Shown here: positions 16,702 through 25,665 of the stretch, piece by piece | Position numbering within the stretch: position 1 is the first letter of the stretch | Layout: every line of letters begins with the position of its first letter | Translations under genes and position numbers: made by a program | Assembly: GCA_030156535.1 (NCBI GenBank) | Contig: JASGMJ010000007.1 | Coordinates: 62,001-126,000 of the forward strand | Direction of reading: 5' to 3' | From: Candidatus Sumerlaeota bacterium | GTDB lineage: Bacteria > Sumerlaeota > Sumerlaeia > SLMS01 > JAHLLQ01 | DNA length: 64,000 bases | Notes under the pieces: model-generated | Databases searched by the model: none | Seen by the model: only the letters and a program-made list of their open reading frames with translations | What the model was told of the DNA's origin: nothing

Positions 16702-18042
16702 TCACCGATGCGGACCCTTGCCTTCCTCCTCCGGCGGCGTCAACCCGCGCGGGTGGATGCCAAGCTGGACGACGTCGCGGCGGAAGAACAGCGCCAGCGT
16801 CCAGTCGATTGCCACCCGCACCTTGCGGGAAAACGTCGGCATCTTCATGAGGTAGATCGTGCGCCAGAGCCACCACGCGGCAATGCCGGAGAGGCGGATA
16901 CCTTTGATCTCGGCAACAGCGTTGCGGCAGCCGATGGCGGAGGTGGCTCCCCAGTCGATGAAGCGCAACGGCTTGGTGTCCTTGCCCGCGAGGGCGCGGG
17001 CGAGATTCTTCGCGAGTGCCGGACCCTGGCGGACGGCAGCCTGGGCGGTCGGCGGGTAGGTGCCTCCGCCTGGCTTGGGATTCACGGCGCAATCGCCGAT
17101 GGCCCACACGGAATTGCATCCCTTCACGCGGCCGTCGGGCTCGCACAGGAGGTAGCCGCGTTCGTCCTGAGGCACGGGGAGCGCCTTGGCGAGTGGGTTC
17201 TGGGCGATACCCGCGGCCCAGACAACGGTGTGCGTGTCGAGGCGCTCGCCATCGTGGAGCAGCGCGTGATCGGGGGCGATCTGCTTGATGGTGCTCTCAA
17301 GACGCACGTCGAGATGGGCTTCGCGCAGTTTGCGCAGCGCGTAGGCGGCCAGCCCGGGAGCCGACGTGGGAAGGATGCGCGGAAGACGCTCGACGAGAGT
17401 GACGCGAATGTCGGAAGGCTTGAGGTTGCGGTACTGACGGGCACCGGCGCGGAGGAACTCGTTGAACTCGCCGGCGGTCTCGACGCCGCTGTAGTTGGCG
17501 CCAACGACAACGAAGTGCAGCAGCGCGTGCTTTGTTTTTTCGTCGGGAGCGACGTTGGCGCGTTCGAGCATCTGGATGGCGCGGTCGCGCAGCGCCACGG
17601 CGTCGGCCAGCGTCTTGATCTGGTAGGCGTGTTCGCGCAGTCCGGGGACGGGGGGAAGGGAGGTGACGCTGCCCGGGGCAACGACAAGGTGGTCGTACTC
17701 GGCGACGCGGGTTTCCTGCTCGCCGACAATGCGGTAGGAGACCTTCTGGGCCTTGATGTCGACGGAGAGAACCTGGGCCATGCGGAAACGCGTGCGCCGC
17801 GAGAGGAACTGGCGGATGGGCACGATGACGTGGCGGGGTTCGAGACTGCCGATCCCGGCCTCGACGAGCAGGGGCGTGAAGACGAAGTAGTTGTTGGGGT
17901 CGATGACAAGAACGTCGGCGTTGCCGCGGCGCAGGTGCTTCTGGAGCGCCTGCGCGCAACTTGCGCCCGCAAACCCGCCGCCGATAACAACGATGCGGGG
18001 ACGGGTATTGACGATCATGGGCAGGGACGTGCGTTGGGCCAT
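16702..18042 (-). CDS. ndh: Type II NADH dehydrogenase (NDH-2)
   Basis: 446-residue single-subunit FAD enzyme that passes electrons from NADH to quinone without pumping protons. The FAD-binding GGGFAGASCA lies near the N-terminus, an NADH-binding Rossmann motif is VVVGANYSGVETAGE, and the FAD-ribityl motif is VWAIGDCA. The second motif is unusual: the first glycines of GxGxxG read GANYSG. The C-terminal region (WWLWRTIYLMKMPTFSRKVRVAIDWTLALFF) has the amphipathic helices that attach NDH-2 to the membrane. With mqnE in this genome, menaquinone is the likely acceptor. Confidence 0.9.
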   Translation of the reverse strand: MAQRTSLPMIVNTRPRIVVIGGGFAGASCAQALQKHLRRGNADVLVIDPNNYFVFTPLLVEAGIGSLEPRHVIVPIRQFLSRRTRFRMAQVLSVDIKAQKVSYRIVGEQETRVAEYDHLVVAPGSVTSLPPVPGLREHAYQIKTLADAVALRDRAIQMLERANVAPDEKTKHALLHFVVVGANYSGVETAGEFNEFLRAGARQYRNLKPSDIRVTLVERLPRILPTSAPGLAAYALRKLREAHLDVRLESTIKQIAPDHALLHDGERLDTHTVVWAAGIAQNPLAKALPVPQDERGYLLCEPDGRVKGCNSVWAIGDCAVNPKPGGGTYPPTAQAAVRQGPALAKNLARALAGKDTKPLRFIDWGATSAIGCRNAVAEIKGIRLSGIAAWWLWRTIYLMKMPTFSRKVRVAIDWTLALFFRRDVVQLGIHPRGLTPPEEEGKGPHR

Positions 18043-18238
18043 GGGGGGAACTCCCGAGGGCGTGCTTGTTCCCTGTGTCCTCCGCCGAGAAAAGGATAGG
18101 AGAGGGCGGGCCGGGATTCAATCGTGGGCTGGAGGAATGACACACGCAGGACGGAAGCGACAATCCCCCTTGGCATCGGGGCCTGTCTCGCCTGTGAAGA
18201 GTCCCGGAACGGGAGAGAACTGTCTCGCAGCCCTTGAA

Positions 18239-18263
18239 ACTGAAAACCGACAACTGAAAACTC
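18239..18263 (-). repeat. Dispersed 25-nt intergenic repeat, copy 2
   Basis: Reverse-complement copy of 14378-14402 with one mismatch. It ends 6 nt before the queA start codon, so it occupies the queA ribosome-binding region, and no AGGAGG-like site is seen there. Confidence 0.7.
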
Positions 18264-18269
18264 AACGCC

Positions 18270-19358
18270 ATGCCATACTCCGAACCCACCAGCCATTACG
18301 ACTACGAGCTTCCCGAGGAGCTGATTGCCGACCGTCCCGCAGAGCGGCGCGATGGCTCCCGTCTGCTGGTGGTACCGCCAGGGCAGGGGGCGCCGCTGGA
18401 GCATCGCGCATTCAGCGATCTGCCCGAGTATCTGCGCGCGGGCGACGTGCTGGTGCTGAACGACAGCCGGGTGATCCCGGCGCGGCTGTACGGCAAGCGT
18501 CTGCCGGGAGGCGGACAGTGCGAGGCGCTGCTGCTGGAGCCGTGCTCCCCCACCGGCGACGGCGTGGAGCGCTGGACGGCACTGGTGCGGCCGGGGAAGA
18601 AGCTGAAGCCGGGAACGCGGATCGTCTTTGGCGAGGGATTCGAGGCTGTCGTGGAGGAGGAGCTTGGCGGCGGCGAGAAGCGGGTGCGGTTTGCGTGCGA
18701 CGGGACGCTGGCGGAGGCGCTGGACCGCCACGGGCACATGCCGCTGCCGCCGTACATTCTGGCGCGGCGCGGAGAGAAGGGGTCGAGACCGGAGGACCGC
18801 GAGCGCTACCAGACGGTGTATGCGCGGGCGGACGGCTCGGTGGCGGCGCCGACGGCGGGACTGCATTTTACGCCGGAGTTGCTGGCAGAGTTACAGGCAC
18901 GCGGCGTGGAGATTGCGCGGGTAACGCTGCACGTGGGTGCCGGGACGTTTCAGCCCATTACGGCGGAGGACATCGGCGAGCACGTGCTGCACATGGAGCA
19001 CTACACCGTGCCGGAGGCGGCGGCGGAGACGGTGAATCGCGCGAAGGCGGAGGGCCGGCGCGTGGTCGCGGTGGGCACGACGTCGGTGCGGACGCTGGAG
19101 AGCGCGGCGGGGGCGGACAGCGTGGTGCGGGCCGGGGTGGCGTCCACGGCGCTGATGATTGCGCCGGGGTACCGGTTCCGCGTGGTGGACGCGCTGGTGA
19201 CGAATTTCCATCTGCCGCGCTCGTCGCTGCTGTGCCTGGTGGCGGCGCTGATGGGGCGCGAGAGGCTGCTGGCAGTGTACGCGGAAGCCATCGGGCGCGG
19301 GTACCGGTTCTATTCCTACGGCGACTCGATGTTCGTGGGCGGATGCGAAGGGAGTTGA
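18270..19358 (+). CDS. queA: S-adenosylmethionine:tRNA ribosyltransferase-isomerase
   Basis: Transfers and isomerises the ribose of SAM onto preQ1 in tRNA to make epoxyqueuosine. 362 residues with the family's conserved stretches: YDYELPEELIADRPAERRDGSRLLV at the start, FSDLPEYLRAGDVLVLNDSRVIPARL, PLPPYI, ERYQTVYA, GSVAAPTAGLHFT and VTNFHLPRSSLLCLVAALMG. Length and start are normal. Divergent from NDH-2 and followed after 58 nt by the mannose-6-phosphate isomerase gene. Confidence 0.96.
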   Translation: MPYSEPTSHYDYELPEELIADRPAERRDGSRLLVVPPGQGAPLEHRAFSDLPEYLRAGDVLVLNDSRVIPARLYGKRLPGGGQCEALLLEPCSPTGDGVERWTALVRPGKKLKPGTRIVFGEGFEAVVEEELGGGEKRVRFACDGTLAEALDRHGHMPLPPYILARRGEKGSRPEDRERYQTVYARADGSVAAPTAGLHFTPELLAELQARGVEIARVTLHVGAGTFQPITAEDIGEHVLHMEHYTVPEAAAETVNRAKAEGRRVVAVGTTSVRTLESAAGADSVVRAGVASTALMIAPGYRFRVVDALVTNFHLPRSSLLCLVAALMGRERLLAVYAEAIGRGYRFYSYGDSMFVGGCEGS

Positions 19359-19416
19359 CGCGCCGGGGGCCCTTCGCGCGCAATCCGTCGGAATTCCGAT
19401 GGATGGCAGGTCTGGC

Positions 19417-20412
19417 ATGAGTTTTCCCCGCAAGCCGTTACTGATGCGGCCCACGTTCTCCGCGCGCCCGTGGGGCGGCACGTTTCTGAAAGATCGTCTT
19501 GGGAAGCCCGTTCCCGAGGGCGAGCGGATCGGCGAGTCCTGGGAGTTGTCGGACCACCCGAACGGGCGCTCCACCGTGGCCACGGAACCGTTCACCGGCA
19601 AGACGTTCGGCGAACTGCTGGCCGCGCATCCCGTTGAGATGATCGGAGTGGAGTCGGCGCCGGAGCGCTACCCGCTGCTGGTGAAGATCATCGACGCGGC
19701 CGAGGATCTCTCGATCCAGGTGCATCCGAACGACGAGCAGGCGGCGCGCAGCGGCGACCGCGGCAAGACGGAATGCTGGTATATCATTGATTGTGAGCCG
19801 GGAACCGAAGTCATTTATGGGGTCGCCCCGGGAGTGACGGCCGACCAGATGCGGGCGGGAGCGCTCGACGGCAGCATCGAAGGCATGGTGGCGCGTCATC
19901 CGCTGGAGCCCGGCCAGTTTCTGTATGTGGCCGCGGGGACGGTGCACGCGATCCTGGGCGGGACACTGCTGTGCGAAGTCCAGCAGTCGAGCGACACGAC
20001 GTACCGGTTGTGGGACTGGAATCGCGAGCCGAAGCGGGAGCTACACGTCGAGGAATCGCTCGACGTGATCGACTGGAAGTCCTCTGGCCGCAAACCTTTC
20101 GCTGTTCCGCCGGTGGGTGCGCTGACGTCGCCGGTGACCTTGACGGACAACGAGTTCTTCCACGTGCGGGTGCTGGACGTGCTGCCGGGCGAGCCGCATG
20201 TTCTGCCCGAGGATTTGTCGACGGCGGGGACGATTTTCATCACGGTGGCCGGGGAAGGAAGGCTGCACTCGGCAGAGGGAAGCGTGGACTTGGCGCTAGG
20301 TGCGGTGGCGTTCCTCCCCTCGGTGTGCCAGGGCGAGGCGCGGGCGGAGGCAGTGGGGAACGGCCCGTGGCGAGTCCTGTTGGCGGAAAGCCGGGAGCTG
20401 GACGGCTGCTGA
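19417..20412 (+). CDS. manA: Type I mannose-6-phosphate isomerase
   Basis: Zinc-dependent interconversion of mannose-6-P and fructose-6-P. 331 residues from the ATG at 19417; an in-frame ATG six residues earlier is an alternative. The metal site is visible as SIQVHPND (Gln and His), KTECWYII (Glu) and AGTVHAIL (His), and CEVQQSSDTTYRLWDW is the conserved substrate region. The length fits the short bacterial form of class I. It may supply mannose precursors for the nucleotide-sugar genes elsewhere in the window. Confidence 0.9.
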   Translation: MSFPRKPLLMRPTFSARPWGGTFLKDRLGKPVPEGERIGESWELSDHPNGRSTVATEPFTGKTFGELLAAHPVEMIGVESAPERYPLLVKIIDAAEDLSIQVHPNDEQAARSGDRGKTECWYIIDCEPGTEVIYGVAPGVTADQMRAGALDGSIEGMVARHPLEPGQFLYVAAGTVHAILGGTLLCEVQQSSDTTYRLWDWNREPKRELHVEESLDVIDWKSSGRKPFAVPPVGALTSPVTLTDNEFFHVRVLDVLPGEPHVLPEDLSTAGTIFITVAGEGRLHSAEGSVDLALGAVAFLPSVCQGEARAEAVGNGPWRVLLAESRELDGC

Positions 20413-20505
20413 TTTATCCGCCCGTGGTTTGTATCCCGGGAAACCCGGTTGCGCCGCCGAGGCGGTCCGATTAGTCAGAACGAGTATCCTTGGGAGTTTT
20501 GACAC

Positions 20506-22185
20506 ATGGCAGGACTGGACTCTCTCCAGCACATCGGGCCGTTTCAGGTTCTGGAGTGTCTGGGGTTCAACGGGGCGGCGGCAACGTACAAGGCCATGAA
20601 CACGGCCGGGCGCAAGGGCGCCTGCGTGGTGGCGCTGGACGCCACCGAGGTTGCCAGCATGGACGCCTTCCGGGCCGTGCAGTCGGAGTTCACGGTGCTG
20701 CGCGGTTCCGCGGGCCAACGGGTGCTGCGCCCGTTGGAGTGCGGCGAGGGCGACGGATTCTACTGGGCGGCCTACGATTTTCTGACGGGCCGGCATATCG
20801 GCAACACGGTGCAGGAGATCGGTCTGCCCCCGGTGGGGAGTTCATTCGCCGTGGCCGCGCAGGTGGTCGAGGCGCTCGTCGAGATGCAGCAGATGGGGCT
20901 CGCGTACCACGGGCTGATCACACCGGCGTCGATTTTCCTGACGGAAACCCAGCAGATTCGCCTGCTGCACGCGGGCTGGTCGCGGATTCTGCTCGGGGTG
21001 CATGGGGCCGTGGCGCACCCGTGCTTCATGAGCAACCTGCCGTTTGTGGCGCCCGAGCTTGCGGAAGGGAAAGAGGGCGAAATCGCGACGGACGTGTTCT
21101 CTCTCGGCGCGAATCTGTTTTTCCTTCTCTGCGGACAACCGGTCCACTGGGCGGACGATCCGAACGAGTTGGCGGAGATGATGGCCTCGCGCCCGGTGGA
21201 CTTGGCGCCGTTGCAGGACCTCATCGGTGGGGAAGGATTGGAACTGCTGGAGGAGATGCTGGAGCTGGACCCGATGGACCGGCCGGTGAATCTGGAAGCG
21301 CTGCACCAGCGGCTCGACGCCCTGGCGGCCGAGCTGCCGTCGCTGCCGATCGATCCCGGCCCTTCCTCAGTGACGATCCAGAAAATCATGTCGGGGAGCG
21401 GGCACGACGAGAGCAACCCGTCGACGGAAATCGAGCAGAGAGCACTTGGGGGCCCGGGGTCGTTCCAGCCTGAACCGATTCCATCGAGCACCGGCTTTGT
21501 GCCTCCTCCCCCCCCGCCGCCTCCGCAAAAGGCAAACGCAGCCCCGCCGCCGCATCAGGCCGTCAAGGACATACCCGAGCCTCCGGCTCCCGAATCCGCG
21601 GCGCAGACGGGGTCCACCGGCTCCACGCCTTCGGGCCCGGCGGGAATCCCGGAAGAATACCGCAAATCCGTGGAAAGTTCAGGCGCCAGCCCTGGCAAGC
21701 TCGTGCTGATTGCCGTGGCAGTGCTCCTCCTGCTCGGCGGCATTGGCACGGCGATGTATTTCGTGCTGGATGCCTTTGTGTTCAGCAAGGCGGCGGACGT
21801 GGCAGCCACGACGCCCAAACCGGATGGAAAGCCCCCTGCTGCGGCCGAAACTCCTGGAGACGGGAAGACCGAAACTCCCGCTTCGGGAGGCAAGACGGCC
21901 TCGACCGTACCGGCGGCGAATCGCTATGAAGTGACAGCCGAACGGCTGGAGGAACTTGCCAAGTTCCACCGCAAGTACATCGCCGAGTTTGGCATCTGGC
22001 CGCTGAAGCTCGATCAGTTGAAGGAACTGGGCGCGGAGGACGACGTGCTGAAGGACGCCTGGGACAGAGACTTCGATCTGCGCAGCGAGTTCATCATCAG
22101 CCGTGGGGCGGACAACAAGTGGGACACCCCCGACGACATCTGGTTCGACGCCAAAGAACTCGAGCTTGGCGGAAAAACGCGCTAG
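20506..22185 (+). CDS. Membrane pseudokinase with a pseudopilin-like C-terminal domain
   Basis: 559 residues. Residues 10-280 have the length and order of a Hanks-type kinase, but the active-site residues are missing. The glycine loop is LGFNGAAATYKA, the VAIK lysine position reads VVALDA, the HRD position is YHGLITP (135-141), and the DFG position is HAGW. The fold-stabilising APE and DVFSLG segments remain. After a Pro-rich linker there is one transmembrane helix (LVLIAVAVLLLLGGIGTAMYFVL). The extracytoplasmic end (GIWPLKLDQLKEL ... KDAWDRDF ... SRGADNKWDTPDDI) resembles the calcium-binding C-terminal part of GspG pseudopilins without the pilin helix. Probably a non-catalytic binding or scaffold protein. 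Confidence 0.85.
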   Translation: MAGLDSLQHIGPFQVLECLGFNGAAATYKAMNTAGRKGACVVALDATEVASMDAFRAVQSEFTVLRGSAGQRVLRPLECGEGDGFYWAAYDFLTGRHIGNTVQEIGLPPVGSSFAVAAQVVEALVEMQQMGLAYHGLITPASIFLTETQQIRLLHAGWSRILLGVHGAVAHPCFMSNLPFVAPELAEGKEGEIATDVFSLGANLFFLLCGQPVHWADDPNELAEMMASRPVDLAPLQDLIGGEGLELLEEMLELDPMDRPVNLEALHQRLDALAAELPSLPIDPGPSSVTIQKIMSGSGHDESNPSTEIEQRALGGPGSFQPEPIPSSTGFVPPPPPPPPQKANAAPPPHQAVKDIPEPPAPESAAQTGSTGSTPSGPAGIPEEYRKSVESSGASPGKLVLIAVAVLLLLGGIGTAMYFVLDAFVFSKAADVAATTPKPDGKPPAAAETPGDGKTETPASGGKTASTVPAANRYEVTAERLEELAKFHRKYIAEFGIWPLKLDQLKELGAEDDVLKDAWDRDFDLRSEFIISRGADNKWDTPDDIWFDAKELELGGKTR

Positions 22186-22219
22186 CGTTCCGGCCCCGCC
22201 CTCACCCATGACGACGCCC

Positions 22220-22248
22220 GCCCGGAGTGACCCTCGGGCATTTTCGTT
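22220..22248 (+). terminator. Probable terminator after the pseudokinase gene
   Basis: GCCCGGAG and CTCGGGC form a 7-bp stem with one bulge and a 5-nt loop, followed by ATTTTCGTT. It lies 35 nt after the pseudokinase stop and before the ettA ribosome binding site. Confidence 0.5.
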
Positions 22249-22277
22249 CATTCCCCCAAGAAAGACGCATTGCATCC

Positions 22278-23954
22278 ATGGCCCAGCAATTCATTTTCAC
22301 GATCCTCGGACTCCAGAAACACTACGGACAGAAGCAGGTTCTGAAGGACATCAACCTGTGCTTCTATCCCGGCGCGAAGATCGGCATCGTCGGTGAAAAC
22401 GGCGCGGGTAAATCGACGCTGCTGAAAATCATGGCGGGAATCGACGACGACTTCCAGGGGAAGGCGTTTCCGTCCCCCGGAGTGAAGGTCGAGTTCGTCC
22501 GCCAGGAGCCGCAACTCGATCCCGAGATGACGGTGCGCGAGCATCTGGAAACGGCGTTCGCGTCCACGATGAAGCTGCTGACCGAGTACGAGGACCTCGC
22601 CGGACGCATGGGCGAGATGGATCCCGACGCGATGGAGAAGGCCATGGACCGCATGGCGGTGCTTCAGGACAAGATCGACGCGGCAGAAGGCTGGGAGCTC
22701 GACACGCGCATCAACATGGCATCCAACGCGCTCGTGCTGCCCCCCGACGACATGAAGGTGGGCAAGCTCTCGGGCGGCGAGCGCCGCCGCGTGGCTCTGG
22801 GCAAGGCACTGCTGGAGAAGCCCGACCTGCTGCTGCTCGACGAACCGACGAACCATCTGGACGCCGAGACGATCGACTGGCTGGAGCACCAGCTTGTCGA
22901 TTACCCGGGCACCGTGATTATCTCCACGCACGACCGCTACTTCCTCGACAACGTGACGAAGTGGATCCTGGAACTCAACAACGGCCGGGGCATTCCCTTC
23001 GAGGGCAACTACTCGGGCTGGCTGGTGCAGAAGCTGGAGGCGCTGGCACAGGGCGAGAAGAAGCAGTCCTCGCGCCGCAAGTCGCTCGACCGCGAACTGA
23101 AGTGGATGCGCATGAGCACGGCGGACCGCCATGCGATGAGCCAGACGCGCATCAAGGAATTCGAGCAGCTCGTCGTGAAGGAAATGGCGGATACGGAAGA
23201 GGATGGGGTCAGCCTGCTGATCACGCCGCCGGAACCGCTGGGCGACCAGGTGATCGACATCGAGGGCGTGACGAAGGGCTACAACGCGACGCCGCTCATC
23301 AAGGACTTCAGCGTCTCCGTCCCCAAGGGCGCCATCGTGGGCATCATCGGCCCCAACGGCACGGGCAAGACGACGCTGTTCCGCATGATTACGGGGCAGG
23401 AGAAGCCGGACGCGGGTTCCATCACGGTGGGGCCGTCGGTGAAGTTGTCCTACGTGGATCAGCACCGCGCGGCGATCGACGAGAAGAACTCCGTGTTCGA
23501 TGAAATCAGCGACGGGGAATCGGAGATCGATCTGGGCGGACGCGTGGTGCCCGCCCGCAATTACGTGGGACGTTTCGGGTTCAAGGGGTCGGACCAGCAA
23601 AAGCCCGTGGGCACGCTCTCGGGCGGCGAGCGCAATCGCCTGTACCTCGCGAAGATTCTGAAGGCGGGGGGCAACGTGCTGCTTCTCGACGAGCCGACGA
23701 ACGATCTGGACGTGGGGACGCTGCGCGTGCTGGAGGAAGCCCTGCAGGACTTCCCGGGCTGCGCGATGATCATCAGCCACGATCGCTTCTTCCTCAACCG
23801 CATCTGTACGCACATTCTGGCGTTCGAAGGCGATGCGCAGTTGAGGTGGTTCGAGGGCAACTACGAGGAATACGAGGCGATGCGGCGCAAGGAACTGGGC
23901 GATTCTCTGGTGGAGAACCGCCGGGCGCGCTACCGCAAGCTGCCCCGGGTCTGA
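22278..23954 (+). CDS. ettA: Energy-dependent translational throttle protein EttA (ABC-F ATPase)
   Basis: 558-residue soluble protein with two ABC ATPase domains and no membrane segment; ABC-F proteins act at the ribosomal E site. Domain 1 has Walker A GENGAGKST, signature LSGGERRRVALGKALL and Walker B LLLLDEPTNHLDAETIDWLE. Domain 2 has GPNGTGKTT, LSGGERNRLYLAKIL and LLLDEPTNDLD. The linker region (KWMRMSTADRHAMSQTRIKEFE) and the ending RRARYRKLPRV match EttA rather than Uup or YheS. The track start is 17 residues too early; the ATG at 22278 begins MAQQFIFTI. Confidence 0.95.
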   Translation: MAQQFIFTILGLQKHYGQKQVLKDINLCFYPGAKIGIVGENGAGKSTLLKIMAGIDDDFQGKAFPSPGVKVEFVRQEPQLDPEMTVREHLETAFASTMKLLTEYEDLAGRMGEMDPDAMEKAMDRMAVLQDKIDAAEGWELDTRINMASNALVLPPDDMKVGKLSGGERRRVALGKALLEKPDLLLLDEPTNHLDAETIDWLEHQLVDYPGTVIISTHDRYFLDNVTKWILELNNGRGIPFEGNYSGWLVQKLEALAQGEKKQSSRRKSLDRELKWMRMSTADRHAMSQTRIKEFEQLVVKEMADTEEDGVSLLITPPEPLGDQVIDIEGVTKGYNATPLIKDFSVSVPKGAIVGIIGPNGTGKTTLFRMITGQEKPDAGSITVGPSVKLSYVDQHRAAIDEKNSVFDEISDGESEIDLGGRVVPARNYVGRFGFKGSDQQKPVGTLSGGERNRLYLAKILKAGGNVLLLDEPTNDLDVGTLRVLEEALQDFPGCAMIISHDRFFLNRICTHILAFEGDAQLRWFEGNYEEYEAMRRKELGDSLVENRRARYRKLPRV

Positions 23955-23997
23955 CCAGGGCGCTCTCGAAGTTCCCGGTTACTGTGCTGTACTTTTC

Positions 23998-24036
23998 GCG
24001 CGGCGTCTCTTCCCAGGGCGCCGCGCTCTTGTTTTA
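23998..24036 (+). terminator. Rho-independent terminator of ettA
   Basis: A perfect 8-bp GC stem (GCGCGGCG / CGCCGCGC) with a 13-nt loop is followed by TCTTGTTTTA. It lies 44 nt downstream of the ettA stop. Confidence 0.75.
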
Positions 24037-24206
24037 CCATCCGCCCGCCAAGGCGCCGGACTTTCGCCTTTACCTTTGCGCGATGGGCAACCTACTCCTA
24101 ACACCGCCCTAACAATTGGGCGCGAGGGGGGCAGGGACCCCGACGTTTTTCCTCTTCGCACACTGGCCGTAAGGCCGTCAGCAGGCCGGAAGGCCGGGGT
24201 TGCGGT

Positions 24207-24977
24207 GTGATTCAAAGCTGCCGTTTCGAGTACAAATTCCTGATTCCCGAGTTCACCGCCCGCCGTATCGCCAGTGAGCTGCGGCCGTTCATGCGTTTGG
24301 ATTCGTGGCTGAAGGGTACCGGCAAGACGTCCTACATCGTGTCCTCGGTGTATCTGGACAGCCCGCGCCTGCATTGCTATGAGGCGGTGGACCAGGGGGC
24401 GAGAAACCGGTTCAAGCTGCGAATGCGCTGGTACGGGAAGGAACTGGCCGATCCCGTTTTTCTGGAAGAGAAGCGTCGGACAGGCGAAGGGATCCGCAAG
24501 ATACGGATTCCCGTGGAGAGGACGGGGGCACTGGCGCTGCTGGAGGGCTGCACGCTTTCGAGTTCGCTGCTGCTTGGCGGGAGTGGCAGCAAGAGGGCCT
24601 CGGGCGAGTTGCTGATGCAGAGAATCCGGTCGTTGGGCGCGATCCCTTCGTGCATTGTTTGCTACGACCGCGAAGCCTGGGAGTCGCCCGTGGAGAAGGG
24701 GCTGCGTGTGACGTTCGACCGCGATCTGGTGGCGTCCACGGTGAGGACAACGGTGCACGACGGCACGCCGGCGTCGATTCCGCGCGGACAAACGATTCTG
24801 GAGATCAAGTTCCAGGATCGGGTTCCCGAGTGGCTGAGTTCTCTGGTGCGGCGCTACAATCTGGCACGCTGCTCGGTTCCGAAGTATGTGATGTGCGTGG
24901 ATGCGCTGCGATCGGTGGGCCATGGGGTGCCAATGCTGCCCGCGCGTCTGCCCGGGATGGGGAGGACAGTATCTTGA
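24207..24977 (+). CDS. VTC-domain protein, putative polyphosphate polymerase
   Basis: 256 residues. The domain matches the VTC family, the catalytic tunnel of yeast vacuolar polyphosphate polymerase: RFEYKFLIPEF at the start, SSVYLDSPRLHCY, FKLRMRWYG, FLEEKRR (catalytic-type Glu and Lys/Arg), RVTFDRDL and ILEIKFQ (metal-binding Glu), and a final VPKYVMCVDAL. Predicted to make polyphosphate from ATP at the cytoplasmic face. The start is a GTG at 24207. It is the first gene of a tight three-gene set; its TGA overlaps the next start by 4 nt (TTGA). AGGCC-rich short repeats lie just upstream (24165-24200). Confidence 0.85.
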   Translation: MIQSCRFEYKFLIPEFTARRIASELRPFMRLDSWLKGTGKTSYIVSSVYLDSPRLHCYEAVDQGARNRFKLRMRWYGKELADPVFLEEKRRTGEGIRKIRIPVERTGALALLEGCTLSSSLLLGGSGSKRASGELLMQRIRSLGAIPSCIVCYDREAWESPVEKGLRVTFDRDLVASTVRTTVHDGTPASIPRGQTILEIKFQDRVPEWLSSLVRRYNLARCSVPKYVMCVDALRSVGHGVPMLPARLPGMGRTVS

Positions 24978-25663
24978 ACGAGATCCAACGCGTTCTTCTG
25001 ACGTTCAACGCACAGGTGGAGCCGTCGTCTCCGGCGATGATGATGCTCGCGTTGTTGGCCGCGTTCATCGCCGGCCAGATTGTGGCATGGACGTACATGT
25101 GGTCGCACAGCGGTGTTTCGTACAGCCGCGCCTACGTGCAATCACTGGTGCTGGTGGCCATTGTCGTGGCGCTGGTGATGATTATCGTGGGAACGAACGT
25201 GTTCGTGGCGTTCGGGCTTTTTGGTGCGTTCGCGATCATTCGATTCCGCAACGTGCTGAAGGACACGCGGGACACGGCCTTCATTTTCATGGAACTGGCG
25301 GTGGGACTTGCGTCGGGGACGTGGAACTTTGGCGCGCTGATCGTGGGCACGCTGGCGTTTCTTCTCGTGTGCCTGTATTTGTCGGTGACGCGGTTCGGCT
25401 CGCTGGATGTGACGGACGTGCTGGTCTCGCTGCGTGCGCCGGAGGAACTGCGCGCTGAGATCGAGAAGGTGCTGCACATTCACTGCCAGAAGGCCCGGCT
25501 GATTTCGCGTCACGCGGAGAGTGCGTCGGCGGAAGCGCATTGGTCGTGGCGCGCGTTGTTGCGCGACCCTGACCGCTCGCAGGAATTCATGTCCGCCCTG
25601 CGTGCGCTGGAGCGAGTGGATGACGTTTCGATTCATTACAGCGGCGACGAGATGGAGGTGTAG
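24974..25663 (+). CDS. DUF4956 family membrane protein
   Basis: 229 residues. The TTG start at 24974 overlaps the preceding stop and has a GGAGG site about 10 nt upstream; the ORF track begins far too early. About four hydrophobic helices occur in residues 18-135, with the conserved segment FGLFGAFAIIRFRN, which is the hallmark of DUF4956, then a soluble C-terminal domain (RAPEELRAEIEKVL ... RALERVDDVSIHY) of ACT-like pattern. DUF4956 genes are often next to VTC-domain genes, so a role in polyphosphate synthesis, sensing or export is inferred. Confidence 0.85.
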   Translation: MNEIQRVLLTFNAQVEPSSPAMMMLALLAAFIAGQIVAWTYMWSHSGVSYSRAYVQSLVLVAIVVALVMIIVGTNVFVAFGLFGAFAIIRFRNVLKDTRDTAFIFMELAVGLASGTWNFGALIVGTLAFLLVCLYLSVTRFGSLDVTDVLVSLRAPEELRAEIEKVLHIHCQKARLISRHAESASAEAHWSWRALLRDPDRSQEFMSALRALERVDDVSIHYSGDEMEV

Positions 25664-25665
25664 GC

